NCBI GenBank assembly: GCA_030641695.1
Contig: DAOWGY010000014.1
Span: 1-6,122, forward strand
From: Gammaproteobacteria bacterium
GTDB taxonomy: Bacteria; Pseudomonadota; Gammaproteobacteria; Steroidobacterales; Woeseiaceae
Direction of reading: 5' to 3'
Length of the DNA stretch: 6,122 nt
The notes beneath the pieces were generated by a model. It did not search any database. It was given only the letters and a program-made list of their open reading frames with translations, and was not told the DNA's origin. The position numbers were made by a program, and so were the translations under genes. Every line of letters starts with the position of its first letter. Positions within the stretch are counted from its first letter, which is position 1. This document shows, one piece after another, positions 1-6,122 of this stretch.

Positions 1-128
1 ACTCAGCTTAGTAGATGAATGCGAGAAAAAAAGGGGTCAGAGCCCTTTTTCATGGTGTATACAGCGTGACGCATCCAAGAAAAGGGCTCTGACCCCTTTT
101 TTTCTCGCATTCATCTACTAAGCTGAGT
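1..128. repeat. Long perfect inverted repeat with REP-like inner palindromes (MITE/BIME-like element)
   Basis: Positions 1-49 and 80-128 are exact reverse complements of each other, including the A7/T7 runs, and flank a 30-base centre (50-79). Each arm contains a smaller palindrome: AAAAGGG and CCCTTTT around a 7-base loop (core GGGGTCAGAGCCC, in the left arm near 28-49 and inverted at 80-100). The element is therefore a nested hairpin. The centre holds an 8-base palindrome, TGTATACA (56-63). The left arm starts at the window edge, so its true outer boundary is not visible and any target duplication cannot be tested. No ORF lies inside. The architecture resembles paired REP sequences or a small non-autonomous inverted-repeat element. 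I recall GGGGTCAGAGCCC-type repeats being dispersed in some proteobacterial genomes alongside Y1-type (RAYT) transposases, but that link is not shown here. Confidence 0.9.
80..103 (+). terminator. Terminator-like small hairpin in the right arm of the inverted repeat (weak candidate)
   Basis: AAAAGGG (80-86) can pair with CCCTTTT (94-100) around a 7-base loop, and the T run continues to 103. This has the form of a rho-independent terminator, but only three pairs are G:C, so the stem is weak. The left arm contains the mirror image, so terminator-like signals would exist in both directions. It lies upstream of the oxidoreductase gene. If active it would insulate that gene from upstream transcription, but it may simply be part of the repeat. 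Confidence 0.25.
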
Positions 129-138
129 TAGACGATAT

Positions 139-145
139 AGGGGGA
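139..145 (+). promoter_or_regulatory. Ribosome binding site of the FAD oxidoreductase gene
   Basis: AGGGGGA ends 6 bases before the ATG at 152 and supports that start. It lies only 10 bases beyond the inverted-repeat arm, so folding of the repeat could come close to it in the mRNA. No convincing -35/-10 pair is visible between the repeat and the gene. Confidence 0.7.
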
Positions 146-151
146 ACAACC

Positions 152-1621
152 ATGAAGAGACGTGAATTCTGCCTGACGGCGGTCGCCGCAGGCGTCGCCG
201 CCACGATACCTGGTTGCAGCCGCGCGCCATCCGGCAGCAACACCGCGGGCACCATCGACGCGATAACCGGGGCGGGTGAAGAGGTTTCCATCGAACAGGC
301 TGCTGTTACCGAGCTGGCGGAGAGCCTCAACGGCACGCTGTATTTGCCGGACAACGATGGCTATGACGCGGTCCGCAAGATCTGGAACGGCATGCACGAC
401 AAGCGACCGGCGATGGTCGTGCAATGCAGTGGCGCCGACGATGTCGTTGACGCGGTGAATTTCGCGCGCGACCACAACATGCTGGTCGCCATCAGGGGCG
501 GCGGCCACAGTTTGCCCGGCAAGTCCACCTGCGACGGCGGCATGATGATCGACCTGTCGCAAATGCACAGCGCAGACGTGGATGTCGAAGCCCGTACGGC
601 GAGAATCGACGGCGGAGCGTTACTGGGACACCTCGACAATGCCGCGATGGCGCATGGCATGCTGACTACGACAGGCATCGTCTCACACACCGGTGTCGGG
701 GGCTTTACGCTTGGAGGCGGCGTAGGCCGTGTCGATCGCAAGTTCGGACTTGCAATCGATAACCTGCTCGGCGCGACGATCGTTACGGCTGCGGGCGATG
801 TGGTTCAGGCCAGTGAGAGCGAGAACCCGGATCTGTTCTGGGCAATCCGTGGCGGTGGCGGGAACTTTGGCGTCGCGACAGAGTTTCTATTTCAACTTCA
901 TCCGTTCAATCCGACGGTCTACGGCGGCACCGTCACGGCGCCGTTGAGCAAGGAACTATTGAGTTTCTACGCTGAGTTTGCCGAAGAAGCACCCGATGCC
1001 GCGAACATCGAACCAAATTTTGTTGTTGCAGAGGATGGCACGCGAATAATGGAAATCGAAGTCGTCTGGGCCGGTGATCACGCCGAAGGCGAAAAGGCGT
1101 TCGCACCTTTGCTCGCCTTCGATGGCATACAGGGAGCGTTGGGGCCCACGTCCTACCATGAGATTCAAACCGGCGCTGACACCTTTCTCGGACACGGACG
1201 ACAGTATTACCTCAAGTCCGGCTTCATTACGGAATTGACACCCGAGGCGATTGAGATAATCGTCGAGAATCTCAATGCCGATCAGCCTCCAGGCGCCTGG
1301 ATGCAACACATGGGTGGCAGGACCAGCCGTGTGGCTCCTGACGCGACGGCTTTTTCTCATCGCAATGCGATGGTCAATTTCGGCATCATGATGATTACCG
1401 ATGATCCAGCCGAGACGGAAGCCGGCATCGCGAATGTCCGACAATTCTATAATGACCTCGCGCCCCACATGACGGGTTTCTACACAAACCTGAATGACGA
1501 CACGGAGAGAAAGACCTGGGGTAACTACGGCGAAAATTATCCGCGTCTCGTCGAGATCAAGAACCAATACGATCCGACCAACCTGTTCCGGCTCAATGCG
1601 AATATAAAACCGACTGTCTGA
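152..1621 (+). CDS. Exported FAD-binding oxidoreductase, BBE/VAO type, with Tat signal
   Basis: The 489-residue product is a flavoprotein oxidase or dehydrogenase of the berberine-bridge-enzyme-like family (FAD_binding_4 plus C-terminal BBE domain). Substrates in this family range from sugars to alkaloid-like alcohols; none can be named here. The N-terminus has a twin-arginine signal (RREF at 3-6, then an Ala-rich hydrophobic stretch) ending in IPGC at 19-22. That is a possible but imperfect lipobox, so the mature protein may be a folded, Tat-exported lipoprotein or a periplasmic protein. The FAD domain shows RGGGHS at 115-120 (H119 is the expected histidyl-FAD link), TGVGGFTLGGG at 180-190, and DLFWAIRGGGGNFGV at 227-241. 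The C-terminal BBE motif NYPRL...YDPTNLFRLN is at 467-482. The cysteine that forms the second flavin bond in bicovalent members is replaced by Val177, so single-histidine attachment is expected. The ATG at 152 has a good ribosome site. The 3' end overlaps the convergent MATE gene by 29 bases. Confidence 0.93.
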   Translation: MKRREFCLTAVAAGVAATIPGCSRAPSGSNTAGTIDAITGAGEEVSIEQAAVTELAESLNGTLYLPDNDGYDAVRKIWNGMHDKRPAMVVQCSGADDVVDAVNFARDHNMLVAIRGGGHSLPGKSTCDGGMMIDLSQMHSADVDVEARTARIDGGALLGHLDNAAMAHGMLTTTGIVSHTGVGGFTLGGGVGRVDRKFGLAIDNLLGATIVTAAGDVVQASESENPDLFWAIRGGGGNFGVATEFLFQLHPFNPTVYGGTVTAPLSKELLSFYAEFAEEAPDAANIEPNFVVAEDGTRIMEIEVVWAGDHAEGEKAFAPLLAFDGIQGALGPTSYHEIQTGADTFLGHGRQYYLKSGFITELTPEAIEIIVENLNADQPPGAWMQHMGGRTSRVAPDATAFSHRNAMVNFGIMMITDDPAETEAGIANVRQFYNDLAPHMTGFYTNLNDDTERKTWGNYGENYPRLVEIKNQYDPTNLFRLNANIKPTV

Positions 1622-2969
1622 TCGCTCGTCCGGACAATATGAAGTAACGCCAGGTCAGCAGTACTGCAGCCGCCGACAGGCCGATAACGAAAGCGCCCCA
1701 GATGTAATTCGGCGCCAGCCGATAGGTGACGGCGGCCATGTAAGCGAGCGGAAACGCCAGCACCCAGAACACGATGATGTTGATCGCCATCGGTACGCGT
1801 GTGTCCTTGTAACCGCGCAGTGCGCCCGCGGCACCGATTTGTATGCCGTCTGCGACCTGGAATATGGCCGCCATCAGCAGCAGACTGATCGCGATCCCCT
1901 TGACCGCGGCATCGCTCGTGTACAGTCCGACTACGGCGTCCCTGAACAGCAACAGAAACGTTGCCGAACACATCATGAAGCCGGCACAGATGATGATACC
2001 CAGCGCGCCTGTGAATCGTGCATGTCGAAGGTCGCCCCTACCCAACGCATAGCCCACCCGCACCGTGATCGCCGAATTCAGACCGAGCGGCACCATGAAC
2101 ATCGTCGCTGCGAAATTGATAGCGATCTGGTGCGCCGCCGTGATCGTCGGTCCCAGCGTGCCCATCAGAATCGATACGGCATTGAAAAGTCCCGCTTCTG
2201 CCGTAATCGTGATTGCAATCGGCACGCCGAGCCAGATGATCTCCTTCAACGCACTTGGCCTCACCGGTGCCAGCCGGGAGAAAATGCCGAGCGGCTCGTA
2301 GGTTTTGCTCGACATCATGTAAACCATGAGCACGATCGCGATCAGCCACATCGTGATGCCACTGGCGAGCCCGCAACCCACGGCGCCCATCGCCGGCGCG
2401 CCGAGTTTTCCGTACATCAACACCCAGTTCAGAAATACGTTGCACACGAGCGCGAACATCGACGTGTACATGAGCGGCTTCGTGACTCCGATACCTTCGG
2501 TCGTAAAACGCAGCGCCAGGAAGATGAACATGCCGGGCGCGCCGAGCGTGATCGCTTTGACGTACCCGACCGTCACGTCGCGGAACGCGACGTCGATGCC
2601 GATCGTCTCCAGCAGCGGGGCTGCAAAGAAATTGGCAAAGAGAATGATCGGCACCGCGATGGCTATGCCGAAATAGATTCCCTGTCGGGTGTAACGCCCG
2701 ATCAGCGCCATGTCGCCGGCGCCGTGATGCCGGGCGGCGATCGGCGAAATCGCCATCAATGTACCCAGGGCCAGGGTGAAGCCGAGGAACCAGACGCTGC
2801 CGCCGACCGCCACGGCGGCCAATGACTCCGCGCCGAGTCGTCCGGCCATCACCGCGTCCGCGAATTGCATGCCCGCAATCGACAGGTTATTGACGATCAG
2901 GGGCCCGGCGAGGCGAAGCAGCGCCTTGGTCTCGCGCCCGTATCGTCCGGGTTCTTGCTGCTTCTGCAT
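1593..2969 (-). CDS. MATE family efflux transporter, NorM-like
   Basis: This 458-residue inner-membrane protein should have 12 membrane segments in two homologous halves, the usual MATE length. It should export cationic drugs, dyes or toxic metabolites in exchange for Na+ or H+. It resembles Vibrio NorM, as I recall that sequence, over its length. Visible motifs are FADAVMAGRLG at 36-46, AAHQIAINFAATMF at 278-291, VRVGYALGRGD at 303-313 and AAGALRGYKDT at 380-390. Acidic residues matching those implicated in coupling in NorM are all present: D38, E258 and D374. The reading frame stays open upstream to a TTG at 3035. I prefer the ATG at 2969 because it has GGAAG nine bases upstream, gives the normal N-terminus, and lies downstream of a candidate promoter that overlaps the TTG. 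The gene is divergent from the thiolase and convergent with the oxidoreductase. The transported substrate cannot be read from the sequence. Confidence 0.93.
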   Translation of the reverse strand: MQKQQEPGRYGRETKALLRLAGPLIVNNLSIAGMQFADAVMAGRLGAESLAAVAVGGSVWFLGFTLALGTLMAISPIAARHHGAGDMALIGRYTRQGIYFGIAIAVPIILFANFFAAPLLETIGIDVAFRDVTVGYVKAITLGAPGMFIFLALRFTTEGIGVTKPLMYTSMFALVCNVFLNWVLMYGKLGAPAMGAVGCGLASGITMWLIAIVLMVYMMSSKTYEPLGIFSRLAPVRPSALKEIIWLGVPIAITITAEAGLFNAVSILMGTLGPTITAAHQIAINFAATMFMVPLGLNSAITVRVGYALGRGDLRHARFTGALGIIICAGFMMCSATFLLLFRDAVVGLYTSDAAVKGIAISLLLMAAIFQVADGIQIGAAGALRGYKDTRVPMAINIIVFWVLAFPLAYMAAVTYRLAPNYIWGAFVIGLSAAAVLLTWRYFILSGRAIRQSVLYSH

Positions 2970-2978
2970 CGAGTATCG

Positions 2979-2983
2979 CTTCC
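2979..2983 (-). promoter_or_regulatory. Ribosome binding site of the MATE gene (decides the start)
   Basis: On the minus strand GGAAG is followed by 9 bases and then the ATG at 2969-2967. The alternative in-frame TTG at 3035 has no comparable purine-rich sequence upstream, so this site supports the shorter, 458-residue product. Confidence 0.5.
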
Positions 2984-3036
2984 GAAAACGTGTGGGCGAG
3001 AAATCGTGACGGGCAACTACGTTCCACTCGGTCAAT

Positions 3037-3065
3037 AGTGTAAAGTTGCTGCGCGTTCGTGTGAA
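3037..3065 (-). promoter_or_regulatory. Candidate sigma70-type promoter for the MATE gene
   Basis: Read on the minus strand, TTCACA (3065-3060, 5 of 6 to the -35 consensus) is followed by a 17-base spacer and TACACT (3042-3037, 4 of 6 to the -10 consensus). Transcription would start near 3030, giving about a 60-base leader before the ATG at 2969 and excluding the TTG at 3035. The site lies in the 116-base divergent spacer, so binding here could affect both the pump and the thiolase gene. It was found by eye with no score. Confidence 0.4.
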
Positions 3066-3075
3066 ACATTCTGTT

Positions 3076-3080
3076 CGGAG
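3076..3080 (+). promoter_or_regulatory. Ribosome binding site of the thiolase gene
   Basis: CGGAG is followed by TCATT and then the ATG at 3086, a 5-base spacing that supports this start. No strong plus-strand promoter stands out in the divergent spacer upstream. Confidence 0.6.
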
Positions 3081-3085
3081 TCATT

Positions 3086-4384
3086 ATGCTGCACGATGGT
3101 CGATCCGTGCGCGTCGCCGTAGTTGGCGGCTCGCGTACCCCGTTTTGTCGCTCACATTCAATATACAGGGACTGTTCGAACCAGGACCTCATGGCTGCCA
3201 CCCTGCAGGGGCTGGTTACCAAGTTGGACCTGCGCGGGCAGACGATGGGCGACGTCGCTCTGGGTGCCGTTATCAAGCATTCGCGAGACTGGAATCTCGC
3301 GCGTGAGAGCGTCATAGATTCGGGCTTGTCATTGCGCACGCCCGCCGTAGATCTGCAACGCGCCTGTGGCACCAGTATCGAGGCTGCGATCATGATCGCG
3401 AACAAGATCGCGCTCGGCCAGATCGACTGCGGTATCGCCGGCGGTACCGACACCGTGAGCGATGCACCAATCGTCTACCGCGATGAATTCCGCCGTATCC
3501 TGCTCGACATCCATGGTGCGCGCTCGATGGCGCAGCGCATTCTTCCGTGGTTTCGCTTCAGACCGGCGCACTTCAAGCCCGAGTTCCCCGGTGTGCGGGA
3601 GCCGCGCACCGGCCTTTCCATGGGCGAGAGCATGGAAATAACGGCGCAGGAATGGGACGTACAGCGTGAACATCAGGACCAGCTCGCGCTGGCCAGTCAC
3701 GTCAAGGCAGCGGCCGCCTTTGACGCGGGCTGGTACGACGATCTCATCATACCGTTCATGGACGCCGAAGAAGACAACAACATCCGCCGCGATACGACCT
3801 TCGAAAAACTGCAAAGTCTGAAGCCCGTATTCGACAAGTCGGCGGATGGCACCCTGACAGCGGGCAACAGTACGCCCCTCACGGACGGCGCCGCCGCAAT
3901 ACTGCTATCCAACGAAGACTGGGCGCGCAAGAAGAACCTGCCAATACTCGCTTACCTGACGTTCGCCAAGGTCGCGGCCGTCAACTTCATTGACGACGAG
4001 GGCCTGCTGATGGCACCTGCCCACGCAGTCTCCGACATGCTGAAACAGGCCGATCTTCGATTGCAGGATTTCGACTTCTACGAGATTCACGAGGCGTTTG
4101 CTGCGCAGGCAATCGCGACGCTCAAGGCCTGGCAGTCCGAAAAATTCTGTCGCGAGAAACTGGGCCGTAACGAACCGATGGGCCCGATCGACCTGTCGAG
4201 GATGAACGTCAAGGGCGGTAGCGTTGCGATCGGTCATCCATTCGCGGCGACTGGCGCACGCATCGTCGCCACGATGGCCAAGCTGCTCAATGAGAAAGGC
4301 TCGGGCCGGGGCCTGGTCTCCGTTTGCACGGCGGGCGGTATGGGCGTGACTGCGATCATGGAAGCTGCACCCACCGTCGGCTAG
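3086..4384 (+). CDS. Acetyl-CoA C-acyltransferase (thiolase), FadI-like
   Basis: The 432-residue thiolase should catalyse reversible cleavage of 3-ketoacyl-CoA with CoA to acetyl-CoA and a shortened acyl-CoA, in the cytoplasm. The nucleophile is Cys94 in QRACGTSIEA (91-100). GGTDTVSD follows at 119-126, NSTPLTDGAAA at 261-271 and HEAFAAQ at 335-341. GGSVAIGHPFAATGAR at 377-392 holds the catalytic His384, and CTAGGMG at 414-420 holds the second catalytic Cys414. HEAF in place of the usual NEAF, the C-x-AGG-x-G ending, and the segment from RTGLSMGES (174-182) to EDNNIR (229-234) all match the FadI/mitochondrial trifunctional-beta branch rather than the FadA or AtoB/PhaA branches. The length is close to E. 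coli FadI as I recall it (about 436). The hydratase/dehydrogenase partner FadJ is not next to it: a divergent MATE gene lies upstream and a symporter downstream. Chain-length preference cannot be told. The gap to the symporter gene is 28 bases, suggesting co-transcription. Confidence 0.92.
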   Translation: MLHDGRSVRVAVVGGSRTPFCRSHSIYRDCSNQDLMAATLQGLVTKLDLRGQTMGDVALGAVIKHSRDWNLARESVIDSGLSLRTPAVDLQRACGTSIEAAIMIANKIALGQIDCGIAGGTDTVSDAPIVYRDEFRRILLDIHGARSMAQRILPWFRFRPAHFKPEFPGVREPRTGLSMGESMEITAQEWDVQREHQDQLALASHVKAAAAFDAGWYDDLIIPFMDAEEDNNIRRDTTFEKLQSLKPVFDKSADGTLTAGNSTPLTDGAAAILLSNEDWARKKNLPILAYLTFAKVAAVNFIDDEGLLMAPAHAVSDMLKQADLRLQDFDFYEIHEAFAAQAIATLKAWQSEKFCREKLGRNEPMGPIDLSRMNVKGGSVAIGHPFAATGARIVATMAKLLNEKGSGRGLVSVCTAGGMGVTAIMEAAPTVG

Positions 4385-4400
4385 CAAACGTTCTTAACTC

Positions 4401-4408
4401 AGGGGGGG
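4401..4408 (+). promoter_or_regulatory. G-rich ribosome binding site supporting a GTG start
   Basis: AGGGGGGG (an A and seven G residues) ends 4 bases before the GTG at 4413. It is the only Shine-Dalgarno-like sequence near the frame opening, so the GTG start is preferred. The next in-frame ATG (residue 21) would cut into the first predicted membrane segment. Confidence 0.6.
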
Positions 4409-4412
4409 AAGA

Positions 4413-6116
4413 GTGGGCGAGTTCAGCGCCATCCTTGCCACACTCAACGGCATACTCTGGCACGAGTATGTGATGTTTGCGCTCGTCGGCACCGGCCTGC
4501 TGTTCACGGTGTGGAGCGGATTCTCGCAATACCGCGCATTGACGCATGGCCCCTCGGTGATCCGAGGCGTCTACGACGATCCGAATGACCCCGGCGCGAT
4601 CAACCATTTCCAGGCGCTGTCTGCCGCCCTCTCGGCCACGGTCGGCCTCGGTAACATCGGCGGCGTCGCGCTGGCCATTGCTCTGGGCGGCCCCGGCGCC
4701 GTGTTCTGGATGTGGGTCATCGGCATCCTCGGCATGGCGATCAAGCTGACCGAAGTAACGATGACGATGCTGTATCGCAACACCGACGATCCCGACAACC
4801 CGCACGGTGGTCCGATGTGGGTCGCCGAGAAAGCGTTCGAGCGCAAGAACCTCGGCGGCCTCGGTCGTGCCATCGGCATCGTCTTCTCGGTGATGCTGCT
4901 GGTTTCGATGACAACGGGCGGCAACATGTTCCAGGCCTGGAGTGTCGGTGAACTGACCGAGGAGTATTTTGCAATTCCGAGCTGGATCACGGGAATTGTG
5001 CTGGCGATCCTTGTCGGCGCCGTCATCATTGGCGGCATCAAACGCGTCGGCAAGGTGACTGCGACGCTGGTGCCGTTCATGTGCGGCCTCTATTTGCTGG
5101 CCGGCCTTTACGTTCTCGCCGTGCATGCGTCCGACATTCCGGCGATATTCGTGTTGATCTTCAAATCGGCGTTCGTGCCGACCGAGGCCGCCGGCGCCTT
5201 CATCGGCGGCACAGCGGCATCCGCGTTCCTGTTCGGAATGAAACGCGCTGTGTTTTCGAACGAAGCGGGCCAGGGCTCCTCGCCGATTGCCCACGCGGCC
5301 GCAAAGACCGATGAGCCTGCACGCGAGGGAATCGTTGCGGGACTCGAGCCGTTCATCGACACGATTGTCGTTTGCACGTTTACGGCGCTGATCATCCTGT
5401 CAACCGGCGTCTGGAATCGTGCGCCGGATTTTGCGTTCAGCGGACCTCCGGTGGTCTTGCAATCGGAAGCTGGCTGGCAATTCGAGGACAGCCGCGTCAC
5501 CGGCGATGACTGGCGGGAAGGTGACAAGGCTATCCTGGTTGTCGCGGCACACCATCGTGACGGCGGCTTCGACCGGCACAAGCTGGAGGGAAGAATCGCC
5601 CGTAACGCAGACGGGTACTTCGTATCGTGGGAGCCATTCGTCAGCGATGTCAAACCACGGATCGTAGGTAACGGCCTGTACCGTACCTACCTCGGTGCAA
5701 CGCTCACAGCGAAAGCGTTCGACAGCGTCACGCCCGGCCTCGGCAAGTGGCTCGTCACCATCGCAGCCTGGTTGTTCGCCATCTCGACAATGATTTCGTG
5801 GGCGTACTACGGCGAACAGGGAATGGTCTTTCTCGCGGGCGACAGAGCGCTGTTCGGATTCAAAGTCGTCTACTGCATGCTCATCATCGTCGCAACGCTG
5901 GGCTTCATCCAGAGCGACACGGATCTCGACAACATCATCGGGGTCGGAACCGGCGTCCTGGTCATCGCCAATATCCCGATCTGCTGGATCTTCGGTTACC
6001 AGGCGATGCGGGCCTACAAGGAATACGTCGGCCGGCTGAAATCCGGCCGCATGGGCCCGGACCACCCGCCGCCGTCACTGGACGACCTGTTATCAGGCAA
6101 AGATGTGGAGCAATAA
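4413..6116 (+). CDS. Sodium:alanine/amino-acid symporter, AGCS family
   Basis: The 567-residue inner-membrane carrier should import alanine, glycine or a related small amino acid with Na+ (H+ in some members). Family hallmarks are ATVGLGNIGGVALAIALGGPGA at 75-96, HGGPMW at 131-136, FSNEAGQGSSPIAHAAA at 281-297, IDTIVVCTFTALIIL at 315-329 and ISWAYYGEQG at 461-470. The N-terminal hydrophobic segment starts near residue 20 and the hydrophobic spans continue to about 530, ending in a short hydrophilic tail. The protein is longer than typical members (about 440-540 residues). The excess lies at about 331-430, a mostly polar stretch rich in Asp, Arg, Trp and Gly between two membrane segments and likely outside the membrane. 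Its start is GTG, 28 bases after the thiolase stop, so an operon with the thiolase is likely. The exact substrate cannot be determined. Confidence 0.92.
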   Translation: MGEFSAILATLNGILWHEYVMFALVGTGLLFTVWSGFSQYRALTHGPSVIRGVYDDPNDPGAINHFQALSAALSATVGLGNIGGVALAIALGGPGAVFWMWVIGILGMAIKLTEVTMTMLYRNTDDPDNPHGGPMWVAEKAFERKNLGGLGRAIGIVFSVMLLVSMTTGGNMFQAWSVGELTEEYFAIPSWITGIVLAILVGAVIIGGIKRVGKVTATLVPFMCGLYLLAGLYVLAVHASDIPAIFVLIFKSAFVPTEAAGAFIGGTAASAFLFGMKRAVFSNEAGQGSSPIAHAAAKTDEPAREGIVAGLEPFIDTIVVCTFTALIILSTGVWNRAPDFAFSGPPVVLQSEAGWQFEDSRVTGDDWREGDKAILVVAAHHRDGGFDRHKLEGRIARNADGYFVSWEPFVSDVKPRIVGNGLYRTYLGATLTAKAFDSVTPGLGKWLVTIAAWLFAISTMISWAYYGEQGMVFLAGDRALFGFKVVYCMLIIVATLGFIQSDTDLDNIIGVGTGVLVIANIPICWIFGYQAMRAYKEYVGRLKSGRMGPDHPPPSLDDLLSGKDVEQ

Positions 6117-6122
6117 CTGTTG

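Noticed and set aside
50..79. Promoter within the centre of the inverted repeat (TGTATACA at 56-63)
   Set aside because: TATACA resembles a -10 element, but no acceptable -35 sequence lies at 16-18 bases on either strand.
1..128. CRISPR-like repeat pair
   Set aside because: There are only two copies, in inverted rather than direct orientation, with no further repeat-spacer units or cas genes.
956..1567. A 203-codon minus-strand frame opposite the oxidoreductase
   Set aside because: The plus-strand frame contains the family motifs, and this one has no recognisable domain.
1839..2825. A 328-codon open frame on the plus strand opposite the MATE gene
   Set aside because: It is extremely rich in Arg, His, Asp and Gln, with no domain or hydrophobic pattern, and lies wholly inside a well-supported membrane-protein gene. 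It is an antisense shadow of GC-rich coding sequence.
2970..3035. N-terminal extension of the MATE protein from a TTG at 3035
   Set aside because: The extra 22 residues are not membrane-like and there is no ribosome site. The codon also overlaps or precedes the predicted transcription start, while the ATG at 2969 gives the normal family N-terminus.
3063..3077. PsrA/FadR-type fatty-acid regulator operator upstream of the thiolase
   Set aside because: The dyad GAAAC-N5-GTTCG matches only its inner bases, and its spacing and outer bases do not fit the PsrA consensus as I know it. That is too weak to call.
4356..5294. A 312-codon open frame on the minus strand opposite the symporter
   Set aside because: Its low-complexity Arg/His/Asp/Gln-rich composition, lack of a recognisable motif and position entirely antisense to conserved AGCS motifs mark it as a shadow frame.
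5400..6065. A 221-codon minus-strand frame opposite the end of the symporter
   Set aside because: It is antisense to conserved coding sequence, has no plausible protein features and sits under no convincing ribosome site.

Overview
This looks like ordinary chromosomal sequence from a moderately high-GC proteobacterium, most likely a gammaproteobacterium. That placement is an inference from protein resemblance: a Vibrio NorM-like MATE pump, a FadI-like thiolase and an AGCS carrier. I did not identify the genus. The window is densely coding, with four intact full-length genes, no RNA genes, no CRISPR array and no transposase.

Layout. Positions 1-128 hold a striking near-palindromic element: two perfect 49-base inverted arms around a 30-base centre. 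Each arm carries its own small palindrome built on GGGGTCAGAGCCC. It sits 23 bases upstream of the first gene (152-1621, +), an exported FAD-binding oxidoreductase of the berberine-bridge-enzyme/VAO type with a twin-arginine signal. The second gene (1593-2969, -) is a NorM-type MATE multidrug/cation antiporter. It converges on the first gene and overlaps its 3' end by 29 bases. A 116-base divergent intergenic region (2970-3085) separates it from a FadI-like 3-ketoacyl-CoA thiolase (3086-4384, +). The thiolase is followed after 28 bases by a sodium:amino-acid symporter of the AGCS family (4413-6116, +) with a GTG start. The window ends six bases after its stop codon.

How the genes fit together. 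The thiolase and the symporter are close enough to be co-transcribed, which would pair carbon or amino-acid uptake with acyl-CoA turnover. The MATE pump is divergently transcribed, with a plausible sigma70-type promoter in the shared spacer. The oxidoreductase appears to be a separate unit. Nothing ties the four genes into one dedicated pathway, and I do not see a new defence or biosynthetic system. The least explained item is the 128-base inverted-repeat element. The next is a roughly 100-residue non-membrane stretch inside the symporter.
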